A stretch of 64,000 nucleotides of DNA. Origin: Paracoccaceae bacterium. Its GTDB lineage: Bacteria; Pseudomonadota; Alphaproteobacteria; Rhodobacterales; Rhodobacteraceae. Shown piece by piece: positions 52,448 to 60,975 of this stretch. The notes below the pieces were generated by a model. That model was not told the origin of the DNA, searched no databases, and was given only the letters and a program-made list of their open reading frames with translations. Each line of letters begins with the position of its first letter. The first letter of the stretch is position 1. The stretch lies in contig WKFI01000010.1 in assembly GCA_014872875.1 (NCBI GenBank), positions 124,001 through 188,000 on the forward strand, written 5' to 3'. A program made the translations under genes and the position numbers.

Positions 52448-53335
52448 CTATTCATTGCACCAGGCGTCCACGAAATCCGTGAACATCTGAACCTTTGCCG
52501 ACAGGTGTCGCGCCGGGGGATAGACAACCTGTAGCATCCGTGAAGGAAAACGGTATTCGCCCAGAAGCGCGCGCAGGCTGCCTGACTTCAACTCGGACCG
52601 AATGGCATATTCCGGCAGGACCGAGATCCCCAGACCAGATGTCGCCGCGGTCAACAAAGCGTCCAGCCCGTTCGCACTCAGAACCGGGCGCAAGGGCACC
52701 CTGATCGGGCCATCCGGGCCCAGAAAGGTCCAATACCCCGACTGTGTGGCCTGATGTAAGGACAGCAGCCGATGCGACCTCAGATCCTCCACTGTTGTCG
52801 GGGCTCCATGCTGTTCCAGATACTCAGGTGACGCGCAAAGAACATAGTCCAGCGATAACACGCGGTGGTCGACCAGCATGGTTTGCTCGTCCGGTTCCGA
52901 CACCCGGATAACAATGTCATATCCTTCGGCTATCGGGTCAACGAGCCGGTTTTCGAACGACAGATCGATCGTCACCATCGGATACCGTTTGAGGAAGGCG
53001 GCAACGATCTTGGAAAAGTCCAGCTCTCCAAACGAATGTGGCGCGCTGATGCGAAGCAATCCAAACGGTTCCCTTCGGGTCGAGCTGACTGCGTGCTCGA
53101 TTTCTTCCAGATCCTCCAGAAGTCTCTTTGAACGTTGGTAAAGCGCGTGGCCGTTGCTGTTCGCTGAAACGGAACGGGTCGTTCTGTGCAAAAGCTGGAC
53201 ACCCAAACGTTCCTCCAACGAAATAACCAGACGGTTCACCGCCGAGCGCGATTGGCCCGTCGCGCGTGCAGCAGCGGAAAAACTGCCAGCATCGACAACA
53301 TCAACGAAAGCGCGAATTTCTGCAAAACGGTCCAT
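52448..53335 (-). CDS. LysR-type regulator (DmlR/CrgA-like), next to pirin
   Basis: 295 residues. HTH: DRFAEIRAFVDVVDAGSFSA then RSAVNRLVISLEERLGVQLL and TTRSVSANSNGHALYQ. The effector domain starts at EPFGLLRISAPHSFGELDFS and ends in QMFTDFVDAWCNE, in the large CrgA/DmlR group. Divergent from the pirin gene, a common pairing in proteobacteria. Confidence 0.93.
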   Translation of the reverse strand: MDRFAEIRAFVDVVDAGSFSAAARATGQSRSAVNRLVISLEERLGVQLLHRTTRSVSANSNGHALYQRSKRLLEDLEEIEHAVSSTRREPFGLLRISAPHSFGELDFSKIVAAFLKRYPMVTIDLSFENRLVDPIAEGYDIVIRVSEPDEQTMLVDHRVLSLDYVLCASPEYLEQHGAPTTVEDLRSHRLLSLHQATQSGYWTFLGPDGPIRVPLRPVLSANGLDALLTAATSGLGISVLPEYAIRSELKSGSLRALLGEYRFPSRMLQVVYPPARHLSAKVQMFTDFVDAWCNE

Positions 53336-53378
53336 GATCTACCTGCTCGAATTCCGGGACAGTGTGTCGATATTTTGA

Positions 53379-53398
53379 GCAATTGTCTCGCATATTGC
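53379..53398. promoter_or_regulatory. LysR operator candidate (GCAAT-N10-ATTGC)
   Basis: GCAAT (53379-53383) and ATTGC (53394-53398) form an inverted repeat with T-N11-A character in the 112-base gap between the LysR gene and pirin, about 50 bases before the pirin start. Confidence 0.5.
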
Positions 53399-53447
53399 AA
53401 AAGCCAAATTTAGTCACAACAACAATTCATGATCTATGGAGGCGATG

Positions 53448-54152
53448 ATGCACAGGATCAGACATTCCGACGAACGCGGAAAAGCCAATTTTGGTTGGCT
53501 AGACTCCAAGCATTCGTTTTCGTTCGGCCAGTACCTTGACCCCAATTTCATGGGTTTTGGCCCGCTGCGGGTCATAAACGAAGACCGGGTCGCCCCGGGC
53601 GCCGGGTTCGGCACACATGGCCATGCGGATATGGAAATCCTGTCAGTTGTTCTGGATGGGGCATTGGAACACAAGGATTCAATGGGCGAGTCCGCAATCA
53701 TCCGCCCGGGCGATATCCAACGCATGACCGCCGGCACCGGGGTCAGACACTCGGAATACAACGCGTCAAAGACCGATCCCGTCCATTTTCTGCAAATCTG
53801 GATCGTACCGGAACGCGAAGGGCTTCCGCCGAGCTATGAGCAACAGGCATTCGTGGAAGCCGAACGGCAGAACACTTTGCGTCTTGTGGGATCTCGCGAT
53901 GGGCGCGACGGCTCGGTCACGATCCATCGGGATGTCGATTTGTACAGCTCCGTTCTGGATCAGGGTGAAAGCGTGACACACCTGACAAGACCAAACCGCG
54001 GTGTCTGGATTCAAGTGACCCATGGGGCCCTGTCGGCAAACGGTTCAAAACTGGAAACCGGCGACGGCTTTGCCGTCACCAACCAACCGAAGATCACGCT
54101 TGAGGCCGATCAGGATGCTCAGTTCCTGCTGTTTGACATGGCTCTGACCTGA
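53448..54152 (+). CDS. Pirin-family protein (YhhW-like, possible quercetinase)
   Basis: 234 residues from the ATG at 53448, five bases after GGAGG; ATGs at 53436 and 53445 are in frame but the first lies before the ribosome site. Bicupin with the metal-binding set GFGTHGHADMEILSVVLDG and LEHKDSM, then MTAGTGVRHSEYN. E. coli YhhW degrades quercetin; many pirins respond to redox stress. Single gene, probably controlled by the divergent LysR regulator. Confidence 0.93.
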   Translation: MHRIRHSDERGKANFGWLDSKHSFSFGQYLDPNFMGFGPLRVINEDRVAPGAGFGTHGHADMEILSVVLDGALEHKDSMGESAIIRPGDIQRMTAGTGVRHSEYNASKTDPVHFLQIWIVPEREGLPPSYEQQAFVEAERQNTLRLVGSRDGRDGSVTIHRDVDLYSSVLDQGESVTHLTRPNRGVWIQVTHGALSANGSKLETGDGFAVTNQPKITLEADQDAQFLLFDMALT

Positions 54153-54153
54153 G

Positions 54154-55095
54154 TCAGGCGACGGCGCCGCTGAATGCGGCGTCGTCTTCCAGAACGGCGG
54201 CTTCCTCCCTGGACCAGTTGATGAAGCTGGCGATTTCGGGCCGAGTCTCATCCCCTTTTTGGCACACGACAAAGTAGCTGACATGCATCGGAATCACAGG
54301 ACCAAATGGCATCACAAGGCGCCCGTCCAGCATCTCGTTTCGGGCCAGGAAACGCCTTGCCAAAACAACCCCTGCGCCGTTCACGGCCGCGTCGATCGCG
54401 TGATCGGCAGCCTGACGCTCGAAGCGCATGCCGCGCTGCGCCCCGGCCGTATCAAGCCCCGTGATGGCAAACCAGCTGGGCCAGTTCAGGTTCTGCCCGA
54501 AAACCTCTGCGCTCGTGTCATGCAGAAGCGGGGCACGCACGATATCCTTCGCCTGTTTCAAACCCAGCTGATCGATCAACGCTGGACTGGCAAGCGGCAC
54601 CAGAAAGTCCTCGCACAACTTGACCGCGAACAGGCCATCTCCGGGGGCCCTGGTGAAGCGGATCACAACATCCGGACCGTCTTTGCCGAAAGAGGTGATC
54701 TGGCTCACGGTTTCAAAACTGACTGGCAGCTCGGGGTATCGCTCGGCAAACCGATGCAGACGCGGCAAAAGCCACTTGCGGATGATCGGACCGCTGGATT
54801 CCACGCGCAACGGACGCACGGATTTGGGGCGCACCTGATCCACGGCATCGCGCAACTGCAGGAACGCCGACGAAACCGCAGGCTGCAACGATTGACCCGC
54901 CTCGGTCAGCGACACCGCGCGCACCGCCCGATTGAACAGCTTGACACCCAGATCATCTTCCAATGCCCTGATCTGTTGGCTGACCGCACCTGGCGTCACG
55001 GCAAGTTCCGCCGCTGCATCCTTGAAAGACGAAAGCCGCGCGGCGGCCTCGAAGGCGCGCAAGGACGCAAGTGCTGGAAGGCGGCGAAATGGCAT
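54154..55095 (-). CDS. LysR-type regulator (GcvA-like)
   Basis: 313 residues. N-terminus RRLPALASLRAFEAAARLSS then VTPGAVSQQIRALEDDLGVK and NRAVRAVSLTEAGQSLQPA, the GcvA/AmpR-like pattern. The effector domain ends with EIASFINWSREEA. Divergent from the hydrolase/amidohydrolase operon (128-base gap containing the loose half-sites AGTT and AACT near 55105), which it probably controls. It ends two bases after the convergent pirin gene. Confidence 0.92.
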   Translation of the reverse strand: MPFRRLPALASLRAFEAAARLSSFKDAAAELAVTPGAVSQQIRALEDDLGVKLFNRAVRAVSLTEAGQSLQPAVSSAFLQLRDAVDQVRPKSVRPLRVESSGPIIRKWLLPRLHRFAERYPELPVSFETVSQITSFGKDGPDVVIRFTRAPGDGLFAVKLCEDFLVPLASPALIDQLGLKQAKDIVRAPLLHDTSAEVFGQNLNWPSWFAITGLDTAGAQRGMRFERQAADHAIDAAVNGAGVVLARRFLARNEMLDGRLVMPFGPVIPMHVSYFVVCQKGDETRPEIASFINWSREEAAVLEDDAAFSGAVA

Positions 55096-55223
55096 GGCGA
55101 TAAGTTAGCAGAACTATTCCATCGGGCAAGAATCCATCGTTTGTCGCCTGTGCCCATCCACCCCACCTGACCTGACAAGACATCCAATCGGCCCGTCGGC
55201 CACATATTTTGAGGAGTCCAGAT

Positions 55224-55919
55224 ATGACGACTGAGAAACTGCAAGTCCTAACCCCGCAAAACAGCCAGCTGATCTTTATCGACCATCAGCCGCAGATGGC
55301 GTTCGGCGTTCAATCGATCGATCGTCAGACCTTGAAGAACAATACGGTTGGGTTGGCAAAGGCCGCCAAGATCTTTGACATTCCGACAACAATTACAACA
55401 GTCGAGACCGAGAGCTTTTCGGGGCATACCTATCCCGAGCTTCTGAGCGTTTTCCCCGAACATCCTTTGCTTGAGCGTACCTCGATGAACTCCTGGGACG
55501 ATCAGAAAGTGCGGGATGCGCTGGCGCAGAACGGCCGCAAGAAGGTTATCGTTTCAGGTCTTTGGACCGAAGTGTGCAACACCACCTTTGCCCTCAGCGC
55601 GATGCTGGAAGGCGGGTATGAAATCTACATGGTTGCGGATGCATCGGGCGGGACATCCGTTGATGCGCATAACTATGCGATGGACCGAATGGTTCAGGCC
55701 GGCGTTGTTCCGATGACCTGGCAGCAGGTGCTGCTGGAATGGCAGCGCGATTGGGCGCATCGTGACACCTATGACGCCGTCATTGACCTCGTGAAAGAAC
55801 ACTCCGGAGCCTATGGCATGGGCGTCGATTACGCCTACACCATGGTTCACAAGGCGCCAGAGCGGGTCGAGCACGGACCAACCATGGCCCCGGTGCCAGC
55901 CCCCATCGCGGCCGAGTAA
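55224..55919 (+). CDS. Isochorismatase-family (YcaC-like) hydrolase
   Basis: 231 residues from the ATG at 55224, preceded by AGGAG. Cysteine-hydrolase triad pattern: Asp in LIFIDHQPQMAFGVQS, Lys in the NGRKKVIVSG strand region and Cys in GLWTEVCNTTFALSAMLEGG. The YcaC group hydrolyses unknown amides and often sits with amidohydrolases in operons, as here. First gene of a rightward run to 62563, although hairpins at 55930-55998 follow it. Confidence 0.9.
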   Translation: MTTEKLQVLTPQNSQLIFIDHQPQMAFGVQSIDRQTLKNNTVGLAKAAKIFDIPTTITTVETESFSGHTYPELLSVFPEHPLLERTSMNSWDDQKVRDALAQNGRKKVIVSGLWTEVCNTTFALSAMLEGGYEIYMVADASGGTSVDAHNYAMDRMVQAGVVPMTWQQVLLEWQRDWAHRDTYDAVIDLVKEHSGAYGMGVDYAYTMVHKAPERVEHGPTMAPVPAPIAAE

Positions 55920-55929
55920 TCCGGCACAT

Positions 55930-55998
55930 CCTGTCGAGGTTTTTCGACCTCAGACAGGGCTTTCAAACAGCTGAATGCCGACCGGCCCTTTGGGCCGG
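55930..55998 (+). terminator. Two hairpins between hydrolase and amidohydrolase genes
   Basis: First hairpin: CCTGTC-GAGGT (55930-55940) with ACCTC-A-GACAGG (55947-55958), one bulged base. Second: CCGGCCC (55982-55988), loop TTT, GGGCCGG (55992-55998), perfect. A short T-rich run (CTCTTTTG) follows about 10 bases later. They may partly terminate or process the transcript after the hydrolase gene; not a textbook terminator. Confidence 0.4.
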
Positions 55999-56035
55999 AC
56001 GGATCCTCTTTTGTCCGGAAACAAGGTGACCGACC

Positions 56036-57832
56036 ATGCCGACCCAGATTGACCGCCGCCAATTGCTGGCAGGTACAGCAACCCTGATTGCAGCCCCTTT
56101 GTCCGCAGCAGTCCAAACACAGACGGCGGATTTGGTTTTGATCAACGGCAGGATCACGACCATGGATCCGGACAAACCCGAAGCCTCGGCGCTGGCAGTC
56201 AAGGATGGTGCCTTTATTGCGGTCGGAAGTGACGCGGAAATCCGGCCGCTGATCGGTCCGTTCACCCAGGTGATCGACGCAAATGGACAGCGGGTCATAC
56301 CCGGGCTGAATGACAGCCACACGCACGCAATCCGTGGGGCGGTGAACTACAATCTGGAAGTCCGCTGGGATGGCATCGACAGCCTGGAAGAAGCTTTGCA
56401 CCTGCTGCGGATGCAGGCCGAACGCACGCCCGAGGGGCAGTTCATTCGCGTTGCCGGAGGTTTCAGCGAATTCCAGCTCAAGGAAAAACGCTTGCCGACG
56501 GTTGCGGAACTGGATGCAGTTGCCCCGAACCATCCGGTTTTGATCCATCACCTCTACAAGCTGACATTGCTGAACACCAAAGCTGTTGAATGGTACGGCT
56601 ATGACAAGCCCGGCCACCCGGAATATCCCGGCGGTATCATCGAAAAGGATGTCGAAGGAACTGCAACGGGGCGGTTGCTGGCGGCGCCTTCGGGGCTGGT
56701 CATGTACCGAACCCTTGCAGCCGCGCCAAAGCTGTCGATCCGCGATCAGATCAACAGCTCGCAACAGTATTTCGACACGCTCAACGGTCTCGGGATCACC
56801 TCTGTTTCGGACGCGGGCGGCGGAGGGATGGAATTCCCGGACGCGGATCCCTATCGCGTCATCGGTTGGATGCATGACGAGGGATTGCAAAGCGTTCGTA
56901 TCGGGTATCATTCCTTTCCGCAGCACAAGGGACAGGAACTGTCCGATTATCAGAAATGGACCGCCAGCACGCGCGCTGGCAGTGGCGATGATCTGCTGAA
57001 ATTCGTTGGGGCGGGTGAAAACCTGGCCTGGGCATCCTATGACTATGAAATCTTTGCGGACGCGCGCCCGGATATCGACGCGGATGCCGAGGACTATCAG
57101 CGGCAGATCATGACCGTTCTGGGCGAAGGCGGGTGGCCGTTCCGTCAGCATATTACCTATGATGAGACGGGAGACCGCCTGCTGCCCGTCTATGAGGACG
57201 TCGCCAAAGGCGCCGGTTTGACTCCGGGTTGGTTCATCGACCATGTCGAAACCTTCAGCCAGCGGAACCTGGAACGCATTGCGGCACTTGGCGGAGGCAT
57301 TGCCCTGCAGAACCGCATTCAGTTCCAGGCCGAGGACTTTGTCGCCAACTATGGCCTCGAAAAGCTGAAAACCACGCCCAACTTCCGCGCGATCCTCGAC
57401 CTTGGCGTACCAGTCGGCGGCGGTACGGATGCGACGCGCGTGACCTCGTTCAATCCGTGGTTCTCGATCCAGTGGATGACCACCGGGCTCTCGCGCGGCG
57501 GAATGCCGATGTATGACGATGCCAACCTGCTGACCCGCGAGGAAGCCCTGCGGATCTGGACAACCGGCTCGGCCTGGTTCACCGGCGATGCGGGCCGCAA
57601 GGGGGCCATCGCCCCGGGTCAAATGGCAGATTTCGCCGTTCTCGACCGGGACTACTTCACGGTAACGGACGCCGAGATTGCCAAGCTCAAATCCGAGCTG
57701 ACCGTGATGGGCGGCGAAGTTGTTTACGGTGCAGGTAGATTTGCGCACCACGACCTGCGGCACATCCCCCCGATCAGCCCTGACTGGTCCCCCGTGATCT
57801 TGCAGCAAACTCAACCGCTGACGGTTTTCTGA
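56036..57832 (+). CDS. Amidohydrolase (YtcJ-like), with Tat-like signal
   Basis: 598 residues. N-terminus DRRQLLAGTATLIAAPLSAA has twin arginines and a hydrophobic stretch, suggesting Tat export. The catalytic part has the TIM-barrel amidohydrolase_3 metal motifs: GLNDSHTHAIRG, PFRQHITYDET, FIDHVETFS and GGGTDATRVTSFNP. Ends VVYGAGRFAHH like other YtcJ proteins. It is a paralog of the next gene, sharing most of these motifs, but differs by its export signal. Substrate unknown; with YcaC-type hydrolases the family is thought to act on amides or imides. Confidence 0.88.
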   Translation: MPTQIDRRQLLAGTATLIAAPLSAAVQTQTADLVLINGRITTMDPDKPEASALAVKDGAFIAVGSDAEIRPLIGPFTQVIDANGQRVIPGLNDSHTHAIRGAVNYNLEVRWDGIDSLEEALHLLRMQAERTPEGQFIRVAGGFSEFQLKEKRLPTVAELDAVAPNHPVLIHHLYKLTLLNTKAVEWYGYDKPGHPEYPGGIIEKDVEGTATGRLLAAPSGLVMYRTLAAAPKLSIRDQINSSQQYFDTLNGLGITSVSDAGGGGMEFPDADPYRVIGWMHDEGLQSVRIGYHSFPQHKGQELSDYQKWTASTRAGSGDDLLKFVGAGENLAWASYDYEIFADARPDIDADAEDYQRQIMTVLGEGGWPFRQHITYDETGDRLLPVYEDVAKGAGLTPGWFIDHVETFSQRNLERIAALGGGIALQNRIQFQAEDFVANYGLEKLKTTPNFRAILDLGVPVGGGTDATRVTSFNPWFSIQWMTTGLSRGGMPMYDDANLLTREEALRIWTTGSAWFTGDAGRKGAIAPGQMADFAVLDRDYFTVTDAEIAKLKSELTVMGGEVVYGAGRFAHHDLRHIPPISPDWSPVILQQTQPLTVF

Positions 57833-57885
57833 AACGAACCGGGCGCCAGCACTGGTGTCCCACCCCCTTTAGACGGAGATGCAGG

Positions 57886-59586
57886 ATGGCAGACCTAATC
57901 CTTTACAACGGGCGCATCACGACGTTCGACCCCGACCAGCCCGAGGCCAGTGCCATTGCGATCACGGGCGGAAAGGTCGAGGCCACGGGAACCGATGCTG
58001 ACCTTATGGCAGATGCCAAAGACGCCAAGACCATAGATTTGCAGGGCCGCCGCGTGATCCCGGGGCTGATCGACAGCCACACCCATATCATTCGGCAAGG
58101 CAACAACTTTGCCATGGAATTGCGCTGGGATCACGTGCCTTCATTGGCGGACGGGCTCGCAATGCTCAAGGCCCAAGCCCAGCGCACTCCGGCAGGGCAA
58201 TGGATCCGCGTGGTGGGCGGTTGGTCGGCAGATCAGTTTGCCGAAAAGCGACTGCCGACGATCGACGAAATCAACGCGGTCGCGCCTGACGTTCCGGTCT
58301 ATGTTCTGCACCTCTATGATCGAGCCTGGCTGAACAAGGCCGCGCTGCGTGCACTGGGGATCGACAGTCATTACTATGAACCCTTCATATCAGGTCGCCT
58401 GGAACGTGATGAGCAGGGAAACCCGACCGGTCTGGCCCTTGCACGTCCGAATGCACAGCCTCTCTATGCGCTGCTGGACATGGCCCCCAAGCTCGACTTT
58501 GAACAACAGCTGCTATCGACCAAACACTATTTCCGGGCGTTGAACGGGCTGGGGTTGACCTCGGCGCTGGACTGCGCAGGCGGTTTCCTGAACTACCCGG
58601 ACGACTATGGCGTGATCAGTGAGCTCAATCGCCGTGGAGAGCAGACGGTTCGGATCGGCTATCAGCTGTTTGCGCAGCGCCCGACCTTGGAACTGGACGA
58701 CTTCAAACGCTGGAATGACATCGTCAAACCGGATCAGGGCGATGATTTCCTGAAATGCGTTGGTGCTGGCGAAATGCTTGTCGCCTCGGCCTATGATTTC
58801 GAGGATTTTTCCTACCCCCGGCCCGAACTGCCCAAGCGCATGGAAGGCGACCTGAAACCGGTCCTGGAGTTCCTGTTCGAAAACCGCTGGCCGATCCGGT
58901 TCCATTGCACCTACGAAGAAAGCGCCCATCGTCTGCTTTCGGTGGTCGAAGAAGTCGGCCGGGACAAGGGGCTGGAGGAACTCAACTGGATATTCGACCA
59001 CGGCGAAACCGTGTCCGAAAAAACCATGGAGTGGGTCGCCCGGCTTGGCGGCGGGATTTCCTATCAGAACCGCATTGCATTTCAGGCCACCGCATACCGG
59101 GATCGCTATGGCGAGGACGCCCTGCGCGATGTCATGCCGGTCAAGAAGATGATGGCCTCGGGTGTCCCTCTGGCAGCCGGAACCGATGCAACGCGCGTAT
59201 CGTCCTACAATCCATGGCTGGCGATCCATTGGGCTGTGTCCGGGAAAGGACGCGGAGGAGACATGATCTGGTCCGCCGAGAACAGGCTCAGCCGCGAGGA
59301 CGCCCTGCGCCATTGGACAGCGGCGGGCGCGTGGTTCAGCCGAGAACAGGGAAAGAAGGGACAATTGAAGCCGGGTCAGTTCGCCGACCTTGCTGTTTTG
59401 GACCGGGACTATTTTGCCGTGGCGGAAGACGAGATTGCAGATATTTCCGCCGATCTGACACTCACAGGTGGCAAAATCGTTCACGCCAAGGGTGAGTTCG
59501 CCGGTTTTGGTCCCGCCCCGCTTCCCGAGCTTCCTGATTGGTCGCCGATCAACACCTTTGGCGCTCCCGGCGCGCTAGTGGCTTGA
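57886..59586 (+). CDS. Amidohydrolase (YtcJ-like), cytosolic paralog
   Basis: 566 residues, no signal sequence; it begins directly with MADLILYNGRITTFDPDQPE. Metal motifs GLIDSHTHIIRQ, IRFHCTYEES, IFDHGETVS and AAGTDATRVSSYNP match those of the preceding gene one for one. A tandem duplication with one copy exported and one kept inside is the simplest reading. 53 bases separate the two. The XapX gene follows after 11 bases. Confidence 0.9.
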   Translation: MADLILYNGRITTFDPDQPEASAIAITGGKVEATGTDADLMADAKDAKTIDLQGRRVIPGLIDSHTHIIRQGNNFAMELRWDHVPSLADGLAMLKAQAQRTPAGQWIRVVGGWSADQFAEKRLPTIDEINAVAPDVPVYVLHLYDRAWLNKAALRALGIDSHYYEPFISGRLERDEQGNPTGLALARPNAQPLYALLDMAPKLDFEQQLLSTKHYFRALNGLGLTSALDCAGGFLNYPDDYGVISELNRRGEQTVRIGYQLFAQRPTLELDDFKRWNDIVKPDQGDDFLKCVGAGEMLVASAYDFEDFSYPRPELPKRMEGDLKPVLEFLFENRWPIRFHCTYEESAHRLLSVVEEVGRDKGLEELNWIFDHGETVSEKTMEWVARLGGGISYQNRIAFQATAYRDRYGEDALRDVMPVKKMMASGVPLAAGTDATRVSSYNPWLAIHWAVSGKGRGGDMIWSAENRLSREDALRHWTAAGAWFSREQGKKGQLKPGQFADLAVLDRDYFAVAEDEIADISADLTLTGGKIVHAKGEFAGFGPAPLPELPDWSPINTFGAPGALVA

Positions 59587-59597
59587 CGGAGGGTGAT

Positions 59598-59858
59598 ATG
59601 GACTGGAAAGCCTACGTAATCTCTCTGGTCGTCGGCCTGCTGGTCGGCGTGATCTATGCGCTGTTGAATACCCGCTCGCCGGCGCCACCGATCATAGCCT
59701 TGCTGGGTTTGCTCGGCATGCTCATCGGTGAAAGCGTGACGGGTTGGGCAAAGAAAAGACTGACCCTCGAAGAGGCCGCATCCGAATGCCTTCACAACAA
59801 GAGCTTTACTCAGGACCAAGGTGACACCGCCTCATCCGCGAAGAAACAAGTGTCATGA
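59598..59858 (+). CDS. XapX-domain small membrane protein
   Basis: 86 residues from the ATG at 59598 (GGAGGG in front). Two membrane helices (AYVISLVVGLLVGVIYALLN and IIALLGLLGMLIGESVTGWA) around the RSPAPP motif that names the family. Function unknown; XapX genes commonly sit next to amidohydrolase/hydrolase genes, as here. Overlaps the next gene by four bases. Confidence 0.88.
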   Translation: MDWKAYVISLVVGLLVGVIYALLNTRSPAPPIIALLGLLGMLIGESVTGWAKKRLTLEEAASECLHNKSFTQDQGDTASSAKKQVS

Positions 59859-60676
59859 AATGGGTCGTTTCCATAACGGGCGCCATTCTGTTCGGGTCAG
59901 CCACCCTTGCCGATGTGTTGGAGTTCGAGGGCATGGTTCACCCCTCTGACCGCGGCATTATCACCACTCGGATCGACGGCGTTGTCGAAACCGTGTTCCA
60001 CCAAAGCGGAGCCAAGGTAACGGCAGGCGCACCACTCATTCAATTGGACGAAACCGACGCAAGGCTGGTTTTGGACATGGCAAAAGCGCGCCTTAAAAAG
60101 GCGGAAGCCGGTTTTACCGCAGCGACAGTGCGTGCGAACCGGCTGCGTGAACTTCAGAAGCGGGGTTTGGCCGCAGAAGCGTCTGCCAGCCCCGCCGTGA
60201 CAGACCAGAAGATCGCCGAAGCACAACTGGCTGTCGCCCGAGCCGAGGTCGCGGCCGCCCAGATCGCCTTGAACCGTGCCGTGATACGCGCACCGATCTC
60301 GGGCGTGGTGTCCAAGGCAACGGCGATCCAAGGGATGTTCATCGAAGTCGAAACCAATCAGGGGCTGGGAGAAGTCATCGTCATCGATCCCGTTCTGGTC
60401 GCTTATGACGTCGCCTACGACACCCGTCTAACAACCATGGCACAAGCCGGGGTGTCATCGCTTGAAGAGCTGTTCGAACGCCTCAGTGTTTCGGTTTCTC
60501 TCATGGATGGGACCGTTGTTCGGGATGCACTCTCGCCAGAGCGCGCCAGTCACGAGTTGAACGACGCAGGTAAGCTGACCGTCTGGCTGCGTGTTCCGAA
60601 CCCGGATCAGATTCTGCGCCCTGGCCTGAAGGTGCGTGTAACCTCAAAATTGTCACAGTCGGGAGCTTCAAAATGA
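59855..60676 (+). CDS. HlyD/RND-type periplasmic adaptor, without adjacent RND pump
   Basis: 273 residues with a signal peptide (WVVSITGAILFGSATLAD). Membrane-fusion-protein pattern: lipoyl half-motifs RIDGVVETVFHQSGAKVTAG and IRAPISGVVSKATAIQGMFI around a coiled-coil hairpin (MAKARLKKAEAGFTAATVRA...VARAEVAAAQIALNRAV). Then a beta-barrel domain. Shorter than most adaptors. No RND pump or TolC gene follows; the next genes are a GNAT protein and an MFS exporter, with four-base overlap to the former. Confidence 0.85.
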   Translation: MKWVVSITGAILFGSATLADVLEFEGMVHPSDRGIITTRIDGVVETVFHQSGAKVTAGAPLIQLDETDARLVLDMAKARLKKAEAGFTAATVRANRLRELQKRGLAAEASASPAVTDQKIAEAQLAVARAEVAAAQIALNRAVIRAPISGVVSKATAIQGMFIEVETNQGLGEVIVIDPVLVAYDVAYDTRLTTMAQAGVSSLEELFERLSVSVSLMDGTVVRDALSPERASHELNDAGKLTVWLRVPNPDQILRPGLKVRVTSKLSQSGASK

Positions 60677-60975
60677 CCCTTACTGCTACGATCACCCGAA
60701 CGGATTCAGGTGCAAAAGCAAAGTATTATGGAACCTTGCCCGGCCTGGAAGGGGCTGCGGAGCTGACTTTGTCGAAAACCAGTGACACGCTGGTGATCGC
60801 CGACGGCACTATCGTCCCCGACAGCCTGCGCGGTATGGGCGTCGGGCAACAACTGGTCGCGCGCCTGATCGCGGATGCCCGCGCAGCCGGGCAGCGCGTG
60901 GTCCCCTTGTGCCCCTTTGTTCGGGCTCAGGCGATGCGGCACAGAGAGGAGTGGGCCGATGTCATCCAGTTCTGA
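60673..60975 (+). CDS. Small GNAT-fold N-acetyltransferase (YidJ/PF14542-like)
   Basis: 100 residues, the short single-domain form. The acetyl-CoA loop is LRGMGVGQQLVARLIADARA (R/Q-x-x-G-x-G/A type), followed by RVVPLCPFVRAQAMRHREEW, the distinctive end of this family. Substrate unknown. Its ATG overlaps the adaptor stop and its end overlaps the MFS start by 17 bases, so all three are translationally coupled. Confidence 0.9.
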   Translation: MTLTATITRTDSGAKAKYYGTLPGLEGAAELTLSKTSDTLVIADGTIVPDSLRGMGVGQQLVARLIADARAAGQRVVPLCPFVRAQAMRHREEWADVIQF

